Shown in pieces: positions 7,861 through 14,369 of a stretch of 23,500 bases of DNA. The stretch spans positions 148,712 through 172,211 of the forward strand of contig DCOH01000002.1 of NCBI GenBank assembly GCA_002322865.1, in the 5' to 3' direction. The DNA comes from Sphingobacterium sp. UBA1575. GTDB lineage: Bacteria > Bacteroidota > Bacteroidia > Sphingobacteriales > Sphingobacteriaceae. Within the stretch, counting starts at the first letter, position 1. Every line of letters begins with the position of its first letter. The position numbers were made by a program, and so were the translations under genes. Under the pieces are notes generated by a model. The model saw nothing but the letters and a program-made list of their open reading frames with translations. It searched no databases and was not told the DNA's origin.

Positions 7861-9003
7861 ATGCAGTTTGAGAAAATAATAGGACATGATGCACTAAAGC
7901 AACAATTGATCGCGACGGTTCAGGAGAATCGAGTGAGTCATGCGCAGTTATTTTTAGGCCCCGAAGGTTCCGGTGCGCTCCCTCTTGCAGTGGCCTATGC
8001 CCAATATATCAATTGCGAAAACAGATCCGCTGCTGATAGCTGTGGAACATGTGCCTCCTGCTTGAAATATGAAAAACTGATCCATCCGGATCTTCACTTT
8101 TCTTATCCATTCTTTGCGAAAAAATCCGAAGAGACCTCTAGCACCTACATGGAAGATTGGCGTGCAGCTTTTCTGGCAAATCCTTATATGGGGCTTAGCT
8201 TCTGGAGGAACCAATTGGAAGCCGAGAACAAACAGGCGAACATCAATATTGCTGAAGCCCATTCCATCATCAAAAAATTAAGCCTTAAGTCTTTTGAGGC
8301 CGAATATAAGGTCTTGGTCATGTGGCTGCCCGAATACTTGGATACCCAGGGAAATGCGCTCTTAAAGCTTATCGAAGAACCGCCAGAAAAGACTTTGTTC
8401 TTGTTGGTGGCCGAAAACCAGGATAAGATTTTGAATACCATTATCTCCAGGACGCAATTGGTCAAAGTGAACAAATTGCCCCAAGAGGATATCGCAGAAT
8501 ACCTGATCAACGAAAAAAGAATTGACCCCTCTCGGGCGAACGAGATCGCTTTTATTGCCGATGGAAATATGCAGTCTGCTTTTGAACAATTGCACGAGGA
8601 GGACAATACCAATTTCGATCTGTTGATCCGATGGTTCAGGTTTATCGTAACGGATTCTGGATTGAACATCATCCAGATCTGTGATGAGGAGATCAGTAAA
8701 TTAGGTCGTGAGAACCAAAAACTGTTCTTGTTGTACAGCATCAATGTCCTAAGACAGATCGTGCTTTTAAACCAAGGAATGCCCAATCTAGTCTTTTTAA
8801 AGGATGCGGAATTGGAATTTGTACAGAAGTTCAGTGAGATCAGCAGCCTGGAAAAACTGGAAGCAGCTATCGAAATGCTGGAAAAAACACATTATTCTGT
8901 GGAAAGAAATGCAAATCCTAAAATATTATTTTTAGATTTATCTTTGCAGTTAGTTTTATTATTTAAATACAATACGTTCCCTCAGGGGACTCAATATATA
9001 TAA
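7861..9003 (+). CDS. holB: DNA polymerase III delta-prime subunit
   Basis: Delta-prime is the stator of the clamp loader that opens the sliding clamp. The 380-residue protein has a RecA-like AAA+ domain with FLGPEGSGALPLA (31-43) in place of a working P-loop: the Lys is missing, as in other delta-prime subunits that do not bind ATP. A zinc site of four Cys follows (Cys52, then CGTCASC with Cys61, 64 and 67). The segment GNALLKLIEEPPEKTLFLLV (164-183) is diagnostic. The SRC motif reads SRT (196-198). The ATG at 7861 is preferred over a GTG four codons upstream because IIGHDALKQQL then sits at the usual distance from the N-terminus. It heads a plus-strand operon; a ricT-type gene follows by 10 bases, as in Bacillus (holB-yaaT). 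Confidence 0.93.
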   Translation: MQFEKIIGHDALKQQLIATVQENRVSHAQLFLGPEGSGALPLAVAYAQYINCENRSAADSCGTCASCLKYEKLIHPDLHFSYPFFAKKSEETSSTYMEDWRAAFLANPYMGLSFWRNQLEAENKQANINIAEAHSIIKKLSLKSFEAEYKVLVMWLPEYLDTQGNALLKLIEEPPEKTLFLLVAENQDKILNTIISRTQLVKVNKLPQEDIAEYLINEKRIDPSRANEIAFIADGNMQSAFEQLHEEDNTNFDLLIRWFRFIVTDSGLNIIQICDEEISKLGRENQKLFLLYSINVLRQIVLLNQGMPNLVFLKDAELEFVQKFSEISSLEKLEAAIEMLEKTHYSVERNANPKILFLDLSLQLVLLFKYNTFPQGTQYI

Positions 9004-9013
9004 AATACAAAAT

Positions 9014-10438
9014 ATGGGATGTGGCAGTTGCTCATCCGGTGGTGGTTGCGGAAGCAGCAGTAAATTAGGTACAGTACCTGCAGGTTGTAATAACAACGGT
9101 ACTTGTATGACCAGCGGATGTAATAAATTAGATATATACGATTGGTTGGTCGATATGGACCTTCCTTCCAACTATAAACCGTTTGATATTGTTGAAGTTC
9201 GCTTTAAAGGCTCTAGAAAGGAGTTTTATGTGAATTCAGATAATCTCTACTTAGAAATGGGCGAAATGGTCGCCGTAGAACCCAATACCGGGGGATACGA
9301 CATTGGCCATGTGGCTTCAACCGGCGAGTTGGTCAGGCTTCAACTGAAGAAAAACAATGTAAAACCAGAAGATGTCGTGAAGAAAGTTTACCGAAAGGTA
9401 AATGAGAACGATATTGCTAAGTATAACCTGGCGAAGGATCTGGAATGGGAAACCATGCACCGTGCGCGAAATTTAGCGCTGGAACTGGGATTATCCATGA
9501 AGATTTCAGACGTGGATTACCAAGGCGATAAGACAAAAGCAACCTTCTACTATACCGCAGAAGGGCGTGTCGATTTCCGCGAACTTATCAAAAGAATGGC
9601 CGAAGCTTTTCGGATCCGTATCGAGATGCGACAGATTGGTATGCGCCAGGAAGCAAGCCGCCTAGGTGGTATTGGGTCTTGTGGGCGCGAGCTTTGTTGT
9701 TCAACCTGGCTTACGGATTTCAAGACCGTATCTACGGCAGCAGCAAGGTATCAGAACCTTTCCTTGAACACCCTAAAGCTTGCCGGACAATGTGGTAAAC
9801 TAAAATGTTGTTTGAACTATGAGCTGGATAGCTATATGGATGCCCTGAAGGATATCCCGAACAATGTAGACCGTATTGAAACCGTAGCTGGTGTGGCCTA
9901 CCTGCAAAAAACCGATATCTTCAAGAAAACCATGTGGTTCTCTTATCCGCATGCAGAAAGTTGGATTCCTCTTCCTGTAGATAGGGTGAAGGAAATCGCC
10001 GAAATCAATGCTCAGGGTCGGAAAGCACCAGAATTGATCAATACCGAAAAGGTAGAAGAGCCTAAGGCAGCTGCGCCAGATTACGAAAATGTGGTCGGCC
10101 AGGATAGCCTTACCCGCTTGGATGATAAAAACCGTAGGAAGAAGAAAAAGAAACCTAAAAAGAAACCTACTGGTGAAAATGCGCAGGCCGGCCAAAGACA
10201 AGGTCAAGGTCAACAGGATAATGCACAGCGCCAGCGACCGGATCAGCGAGCGCAACAAAATCAGCGTAGGAAAAATGATGGTCCGAAGGAGGTGAATGCG
10301 AAAGAAGGTTCTAAAGATTCGAATACGAAGGAAGGGAATCCTTCGGCAGAGAATGCTAATAAACCGCGCAGAAGACCGAACAATCGGAATAGAAAACCGA
10401 ACAATAATAAAAACCAGGACGGCAATAAGGAAGGTTAA
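9014..10438 (+). CDS. ricT: PSP1-domain protein, RicT/YaaT type, with Cys-rich N-terminus and basic tail
   Basis: RicT (YaaT) of Bacillus is part of the RicA-RicF-RicT complex, which carries Fe-S clusters and helps RNase Y process mRNA. This 474-residue protein has the PSP1 core (about 55-280) with the diagnostic Cys pattern C-x4-CC (Cys223, 228, 229) and CGKLKCC (Cys260, 265, 266). Two parts go beyond that core. The first 36 residues hold six Cys (3, 6, 12, 25, 31, 36) among Gly and Ser. The last ~115 residues form a Lys/Arg/Asn/Gln-rich disordered tail beginning with NRRKKKKKPKKK, likely RNA-binding or protein-binding. It lies between holB and gldH; its TAA overlaps the gldH ATG by one base. 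I did not see RicA or RicF in the window, so whether it acts in the same complex is inference. The symbol is by family likeness. Confidence 0.82.
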   Translation: MGCGSCSSGGGCGSSSKLGTVPAGCNNNGTCMTSGCNKLDIYDWLVDMDLPSNYKPFDIVEVRFKGSRKEFYVNSDNLYLEMGEMVAVEPNTGGYDIGHVASTGELVRLQLKKNNVKPEDVVKKVYRKVNENDIAKYNLAKDLEWETMHRARNLALELGLSMKISDVDYQGDKTKATFYYTAEGRVDFRELIKRMAEAFRIRIEMRQIGMRQEASRLGGIGSCGRELCCSTWLTDFKTVSTAAARYQNLSLNTLKLAGQCGKLKCCLNYELDSYMDALKDIPNNVDRIETVAGVAYLQKTDIFKKTMWFSYPHAESWIPLPVDRVKEIAEINAQGRKAPELINTEKVEEPKAAAPDYENVVGQDSLTRLDDKNRRKKKKKPKKKPTGENAQAGQRQGQGQQDNAQRQRPDQRAQQNQRRKNDGPKEVNAKEGSKDSNTKEGNPSAENANKPRRRPNNRNRKPNNNKNQDGNKEG

Positions 10439-10911
10439 TGGCGTTGAAGATGAAAGCAGTGATCATGCTCTTTATTACGATGATTTTCCTTGCTTCTTGC
10501 CAGGAAAATGTTCCTTTCTATGAAAAAAATACAGTAATTCCCAACGTCAGTTGGGATTACAATTTTAAACCCGCCTATACAGTGGAGATAACGGACAAGG
10601 ATGCACAATACGATGTTTACATCAATTTGAGGCATGCCGTATCCTATCCCTTTTCCAACATTTATGTATTTTTACATGAGGAAGGACCGGGGATGGCCAA
10701 CAAGTCCACCCGATATGAATTCAGTTTGGCGGAGCCAGATGGCCGCTGGATAGGTAAATCCGCCGGCAATCTCTATGAACAGACCAAACTGTTAAAAGAA
10801 GGTCTTTCCTTTCCGGATACCGGAAAATATAGTTTTTCTTTTGAACAGAACATGGCAGAGAACCCCCTTCGAGGTGTCAATGATGTGGGGATCAAGCTCA
10901 TAAAAAGATAA
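10438..10911 (+). CDS. gldH: GldH-type gliding motility lipoprotein
   Basis: GldH is a Bacteroidota lipoprotein needed for gliding and type IX secretion in Flavobacterium, but it also occurs in species not known to glide. The 157-residue protein has a lipoprotein signal peptide with lipobox LASC (Cys21) followed by QEN, an acidic context typical of surface-exposed Bacteroidota lipoproteins. The rest is beta-rich with the family-like segments YDVYINLRHAVSYPFSNIYVFL and the DGRWIGKSAGNLYEQ block. The ATG overlaps the preceding TAA (TAATG), so translation is coupled. A second Met at residue 5 would also leave a good signal peptide. Position between a PSP1/RicT gene and lpxK agrees with a gldH locus. 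No other gld gene is in the window. Confidence 0.82.
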   Translation: MALKMKAVIMLFITMIFLASCQENVPFYEKNTVIPNVSWDYNFKPAYTVEITDKDAQYDVYINLRHAVSYPFSNIYVFLHEEGPGMANKSTRYEFSLAEPDGRWIGKSAGNLYEQTKLLKEGLSFPDTGKYSFSFEQNMAENPLRGVNDVGIKLIKR

Positions 10912-10913
10912 TT

Positions 10914-11939
10914 ATGCAATTGTTAAGGTGGTTATTATTTCCGGTTACCATCCTATATACCCTCATAATTTGGCTTCGAAACAAATTATATGACCTTGGT
11001 ATTTTCAAAACCCGGGAATTTGCAGTTAGGAGCATCGTCGTCGGCAATTTAGCGATTGGTGGCGCTGGAAAAAGCCCCCTCACCCAATACCTGATCCAAT
11101 ACTTTAGCAATACGTACAAAATGGCCACCCTTAGCCGCGGATATGGCCGAAAAACCAAAGGTTTCCGTTTGGTTGGCCCGGATGATCATGTGGCAATGGT
11201 AGGGGATGAGCCCCTGCAGTTCAAAAAGAATTTCCCGGCTATTACGGTAGCCGTGGATGAAAATAGGGCCGAAGGCATCGAAAAGTTGCAAAGGAACCAT
11301 GACCTGATTATTCTGGATGATGCCTATCAGCATCGAAAGATAACCGCGAAATGCAATATCCTACTTTTTGACTTTCATTCCATTCTTAATCCGATCATCC
11401 TATTGCCTACCGGAAACTTCAGGGATACCTTCAACCAAACTAAACGAGCGGATGTGGTATTGATCAGCAAATGTCCTGCGCAGGTTTCCCAAGAGCAGAA
11501 ATTTCGGATTGAAAAAAAGATCAGGCGATATAGTAATGCGCCGATCTATTATTCCAAATTGCAATACCTGGAACCTGTGTGGCTTTCCAATCCTTTGGAA
11601 AAACCCTTTTCTTTGCAGGATATGGATATCCTCCTTATTACCGGCATTGCGAATCCAAAACCTTTATTGGAAGAACTTTCCAATTCATCCAAAAAACGTG
11701 TCCATATGGCCTTTAAGGATCACCATGATTTTAAGGACCAGGATTACAAGGAAATCATCCGGCAATACAAAGGCATAGACTCCAACCATAAGATAATCCT
11801 GACCACGGAAAAGGATGCGCAGCGGCTTGATCTGTTGAAGCTTTCCTTCCTACCTATTTATTACCTTCCCATCACTTTTCAGATCGATAAGGAGGCAGAA
11901 TTCCTTCAATTATTGGAAAAGACTGTTAATGAACCTTAA
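10914..11939 (+). CDS. lpxK: Tetraacyldisaccharide 4'-kinase (lipid A synthesis)
   Basis: LpxK phosphorylates the 4' position of the tetraacyldisaccharide to give lipid IVA at the inner face of the plasma membrane. The 341-residue protein has an N-terminal membrane-anchoring helix (about 5-22), the P-loop VGNLAIGGAGKSP (43-55), the SRGYGRKTKG segment (74-83) that is strongly conserved in LpxK, and DDAYQHRK (135-142), equivalent to the DDGFQHR motif. Length is normal. It starts 2 bases after the gldH stop, ending the holB-ricT-gldH-lpxK operon. No hairpin terminator is evident in the 79 bases before the next gene. Confidence 0.94.
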   Translation: MQLLRWLLFPVTILYTLIIWLRNKLYDLGIFKTREFAVRSIVVGNLAIGGAGKSPLTQYLIQYFSNTYKMATLSRGYGRKTKGFRLVGPDDHVAMVGDEPLQFKKNFPAITVAVDENRAEGIEKLQRNHDLIILDDAYQHRKITAKCNILLFDFHSILNPIILLPTGNFRDTFNQTKRADVVLISKCPAQVSQEQKFRIEKKIRRYSNAPIYYSKLQYLEPVWLSNPLEKPFSLQDMDILLITGIANPKPLLEELSNSSKKRVHMAFKDHHDFKDQDYKEIIRQYKGIDSNHKIILTTEKDAQRLDLLKLSFLPIYYLPITFQIDKEAEFLQLLEKTVNEP

Positions 11940-12018
11940 CAGAGGTTAAAAACGGCTAAATATTAGATACTTACGGAAATATTTTATCAAATTTATAGCA
12001 CAATAAAATAGATATCAT

Positions 12019-12399
12019 ATGAAAAAGTTAATATTATCAGCTGCATTATTATGTGCCGCCGTAACATTCAGTCAAGCACAGGACCGTCCGCAACGCGAGG
12101 GAATGCGTAATCCGGAAGAAATGGCCAAAAGACAGATCGAACGCCTGGATAAGGAATTAAAACTTACCACAGTTCAAAAAGATTCCTTAAATAAATGGTT
12201 TTTGGCAAGTGGTAAAAAGCAGCAAGAGCTATTCAAAGATGAAAAGGAAAGCAGAGAAGTAAAAATGGAAAAGATGAAGGCAATGCGTGAGGATCAACAA
12301 AAGAAAATCAATGCCATTTTGACTCCTGAACAACGTACTAAATATGAGGAAATGGTTAAAAACCGCCCTCAACAAAGAGAACGTAGAGAGCAGAAATAA
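12019..12399 (+). CDS. Small secreted Spy/CpxP-like helical protein
   Basis: The 126-residue protein has a signal peptide MKKLILSAALLCAAVTFSQA cut before Gln21. The mature part is short, highly charged and predicted all-helical, with an LKLTTVQKDSLNKWF segment and an ILTPEQRTKYEEMVKNR segment. The repeated LT-x-x-Q helix pattern and the C-terminal Gln/Arg/Glu-rich end resemble the Spy/CpxP group of periplasmic proteins that chaperone or sense envelope stress. The family assignment is by pattern only. A strong terminator follows directly, so it is the end of a transcript. It is a likely paralogue of the gene at 12906. A separate promoter in the 79 bases upstream is probable but I could not identify one with confidence. 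Confidence 0.75.
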   Translation: MKKLILSAALLCAAVTFSQAQDRPQREGMRNPEEMAKRQIERLDKELKLTTVQKDSLNKWFLASGKKQQELFKDEKESREVKMEKMKAMREDQQKKINAILTPEQRTKYEEMVKNRPQQRERREQK

Positions 12400-12420
12400 A
12401 CTACCTATAAAATAAACATC

Positions 12421-12451
12421 AAAGCCTTCCCATTTTTGGAAGGCTTTTTTT
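12421..12451 (+). terminator. Rho-independent terminator
   Basis: A perfect 10-base-pair stem, AAAGCCTTCC with GGAAGGCTTT (12421-12430 and 12438-12447), with a 7-base loop, runs into a T tract ending at 12451. It ends the transcript of the Spy-like gene. Confidence 0.9.
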
Positions 12452-12470
12452 ATGGTTAAATGGGCTGCTA

Positions 12471-12588
12471 TAGGGATACTATACTTTATGGTTGGCTTCG
12501 GTGTAAAAGCATACCGAAAGTAACCTGAAAGTAACTAAAATGTATGCTTGACATACTACCTCACTACTTTAACCATGCTTTATCCCTA
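12471..12588 (+). ncRNA. Candidate structured RNA element
   Basis: Four paired segments nest without conflict. The outer stem is TAGGGATA (12471-12478) with TATCCCTA (12581-12588). Inside it is ATGGTT (12488-12493) with AACCAT (12571-12576). Enclosed by both are two hairpins: TTCGGT/ACCGAA (12497-12502 and 12513-12518) and GTATG/CATAC (12542-12546 and 12552-12556). It looks like a multi-branched RNA fold. The pairs are short enough that chance is not excluded, and I do not match it to a known RNA family. The strand is a guess, taken from the T tract of the downstream fold. Confidence 0.25.
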
Positions 12589-12701
12589 CTTAAAGCACGA
12601 TTCTAACCCTCAATCAAACCTATATTGAAGTGCGCTATGGGATAGCACCGCAATAAAATGGATAATTAACGATAAGATTTTTGATGTGTCCACTTTTTTT
12701 T

Positions 12702-12750
12702 AAACCTATCCTACAATATTGCCTTTAGAGGTAATTAAAGTAGGTTTTTT
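12702..12750 (+). terminator. Terminator-like nested hairpin inside the intergenic region
   Basis: An outer stem AAACCTAT (12702-12709) with GTAGGTTT (12740-12747) encloses an inner stem TTGCCT (12719-12724) with AGGTAA (12729-12734), loop TTAG. A run of T follows on the plus strand (12745-12750). CCTAC at 12710-12714 can also pair with GTAGG, giving an alternative fold. It could end a short transcript starting inside the region or act as an attenuator. Confidence 0.35.
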
Positions 12751-12905
12751 GCTAATTTATATCCTATTGTTCGTAAATATTACTTGTTAAGAAATGTTAA
12801 AAAGTAACAAACCTGATACAAATAAACAATAAAGTGGCGGGTTTAGCTGTTATTATTGTACAAAAACGGAGTAAATAATTAGACGTTAAACAAAAAAATT
12901 AAATC

Positions 12906-13364
12906 ATGAAAAAGTTATTTTTAGCAGTATCCGCAGTATTATTCTCATTAACTCTGACCTTTGCACAGGATGTAAACCCTGAAGAAAAAGCAAAACAAAC
13001 TGTCACTGAATGGACTTCAACCCTGAAATTGACAGAAGAACAACAAGCTCAAGTATATAACATTGTATTGGAGCACAAAAAAGCAAAATTGGCTATTAAA
13101 GCAGATACTGCACAAGCAGAAGATGCTAAGCAAACCCAAATCGCTGCATTGACAGCTGATATGGATAAAAAAGTAAGTGAATTGTTGACTGATGAGCAAA
13201 AACCTCTTTATGCGAAGATTGTAGAGGAACGTGCAGCGAAAAAATCAGAAAAAACTCCAGAACCGGTTGTTCAGCCTAAAGAAGAACAAAAGGAAGAGCA
13301 AAAAGAGCATGAGCAACAACAAGAACAAAACGAACAGCAAGAACAACAACAAGAGCAAAAATAA
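12906..13364 (+). CDS. Small secreted Spy-like protein with Gln/Glu-rich tail
   Basis: The 152-residue protein has a signal peptide MKKLFLAVSAVLFSLTLTFA cut before Gln21. The mature part is helical, with LKLTEEQQAQVYNIVLEHKKAKL (about 41-63) and a second LLTDEQKPLYAKIVEERAAKK segment (about 93-113), the same two-segment plan as the secreted protein at 12019. Residues about 115-152 are low complexity, almost only Gln, Glu and Lys, encoded by repeated CAA/GAA/GAG triplets, and likely disordered. A Spy/CpxP-like periplasmic role is inference by pattern. The tail may vary in length between strains because of the repetitive codons. A strong terminator follows at 13428. Confidence 0.75.
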   Translation: MKKLFLAVSAVLFSLTLTFAQDVNPEEKAKQTVTEWTSTLKLTEEQQAQVYNIVLEHKKAKLAIKADTAQAEDAKQTQIAALTADMDKKVSELLTDEQKPLYAKIVEERAAKKSEKTPEPVVQPKEEQKEEQKEHEQQQEQNEQQEQQQEQK

Positions 13365-13427
13365 TAACCTCTTGACTGTTTGACTATTGAAATAGATAAT
13401 TTATAGACTATTATGCATGTTTCATAA

Positions 13428-13465
13428 AGAGAGGTCCTTCAAATTTGAAGGACTTCTCTGTTTTT
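13428..13465 (+). terminator. Rho-independent terminator upstream of arr
   Basis: A long stem AGAGAG-GTCCTTCAAA (13428-13443) pairs with TTTGAAGGAC-TTCTCT (13444-13459), with one G-T pair and only the centre as loop, followed by five T. It ends the transcript of the Gln/Glu-rich protein. Its core arms GTCCTTCA/TGAAGGAC recur in the terminator at 14328. Confidence 0.85.
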
Positions 13466-13549
13466 CAAACAAAAATTGTTATGAATAGATGCTTCAAATT
13501 CCTTAAGAAATAGATAGATTTAGAGGTATCTTTTTAAAGACCAATATAG

Positions 13550-14293
13550 ATGGAGTTTTCACCATTTAACAACATTGTTAAACTTTGTATCCAAGGAATG
13601 GATATGGAGGAAAAAAATCAACCGGAAGAGGCACTTAGATTATTTACAAAAGGTTGGGAAGAGGCTTCTAACAGTTTTGAAAAATATCTTTCTGCATATT
13701 ATATTGCAAGAAATCAAAAAAGTACCGAAGAAAAACTTAATTGGCTAATAATTGCTTTAGATTTTGCCTTAAAAGATAATAGCGAGGCCATTAAAAGTGC
13801 TTATCCTACCCTGCATGAAAATATTTCCCAATGTTATCAAGAATTAAATGATAAAAACAAAGCCATTTTACATTCCGAATTGGCTTTAAAATATAAAGAC
13901 AACCTGTCTGACCCAGGTCCCTTTTATCACGGAACAAAGGCCGATCTAAAGATTGGGGACTTACTAACAGCAGGAGGAAATTCCAATTACCAATCCGATT
14001 TGAAAATGAATCATATTTATTTCACAGGGTCAGCCAATGGGGCAGGGCTGGCATCTGAATTAGCAAAAGGGATTGGCCAGCCGAGAGTTTATATGGTCGA
14101 ACCTACAGGACCCTTTGAAAATGATCCTAACCTTACGAATAAAAAATTCCCAGGAAATCCAACAAGGTCTTATCGAAGTGAAAAGCCTTTGAAAATTATT
14201 GCTGAACTAACCGATTGGAGAAAACAATCGGAAGAAGAACTACAAAAATTTCGGGATAGGTTGGCTGATAACCATGGAGAAATCATCAATTGA
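13550..14293 (+). CDS. arr: Helical-repeat domain fused to rifampin ADP-ribosyltransferase (Arr)
   Basis: Arr inactivates rifampin by transferring ADP-ribose from NAD to a hydroxyl of its ansa bridge. The C-terminal half of this 247-residue protein (about 122-245) is a full Arr domain: FYHGTKADLKIGDLL, NHIYFTG, VYMVEPTGPFENDPNLTNKKFPGNPTRSYRS. His127, Tyr157 and Asp192 correspond to His19, Tyr49 and Asp84 of the mycobacterial enzyme with identical spacing (30 and 35 residues). The first ~118 residues are a separate all-helical part with TPR-like A/L/Y spacing (for example EEALRLFTKGWEEA, and LHENISQCYQELNDKNKAILHSELALKY); similar stand-alone Bacteroidota proteins have been loosely labelled rRNA adenine methyltransferase, but no methyltransferase motif is present. 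There is no signal peptide. It stands alone between two terminators with AT-rich codon use, consistent with acquisition. Rifampin resistance is predicted, not shown; the N-terminal role is unknown. Confidence 0.88.
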   Translation: MEFSPFNNIVKLCIQGMDMEEKNQPEEALRLFTKGWEEASNSFEKYLSAYYIARNQKSTEEKLNWLIIALDFALKDNSEAIKSAYPTLHENISQCYQELNDKNKAILHSELALKYKDNLSDPGPFYHGTKADLKIGDLLTAGGNSNYQSDLKMNHIYFTGSANGAGLASELAKGIGQPRVYMVEPTGPFENDPNLTNKKFPGNPTRSYRSEKPLKIIAELTDWRKQSEEELQKFRDRLADNHGEIIN

Positions 14294-14319
14294 TTTTTTT
14301 GTATCTAAAGTCCAAACAC

Positions 14320-14349
14320 AAAAAAAAGTCCTTCAATACTGAAGGACTT
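14320..14349 (-). terminator. Terminator between arr and dnaA, probably bidirectional
   Basis: AAGTCCTTCA (14326-14335) pairs with TGAAGGACTT (14340-14349), loop ATAC. On the minus strand a run of eight T follows (complement of 14320-14327), a strong terminator for dnaA. On the plus strand the following bases are only partly T-rich, so termination of arr here is weaker. Confidence 0.85.
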
Positions 14350-14369
14350 CCAATTCTTTATTGTCTTAC

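Larger units (their letters stand above)
12452..12905. other. Long intergenic region with nested inverted repeats
   Basis: No convincing open reading frame lies in these 454 bases. What is visible: a set of nested inverted repeats at 12471-12588; a GAAAGTAAC direct repeat at 12516-12524 and 12527-12535 (11 bases apart, one helical turn); an imperfect hairpin GTGCgcTAT-ggg-ATAGCAC at 12630-12648; and a terminator-like fold at 12702-12750. The remaining 155 bases before the next ATG are AT-rich and presumably hold its promoter, but I found only imperfect TAnnTTTG boxes. Confidence 0.6.

Noticed and set aside
8184..8786. 200-codon minus-strand reading frame inside holB
   Set aside because: Antisense to a recognised gene, Ser/Phe/Leu-rich without domain signs; a shadow frame.
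12452..12576. ATGGTTAAA (12452-12460) with TTTAACCAT (12568-12576) as another stem
   Set aside because: It competes with the nested pairing at 12488-12493 and would form a pseudoknot with the 12471/12581 stem; the nested fold is simpler, so this pair is noted only as an alternative.
13550..13900. N-terminal part of the Arr fusion as an rRNA methyltransferase
   Set aside because: Similar proteins have been labelled so, but no SAM-binding or catalytic motif is present; the segment is a plain helical repeat.
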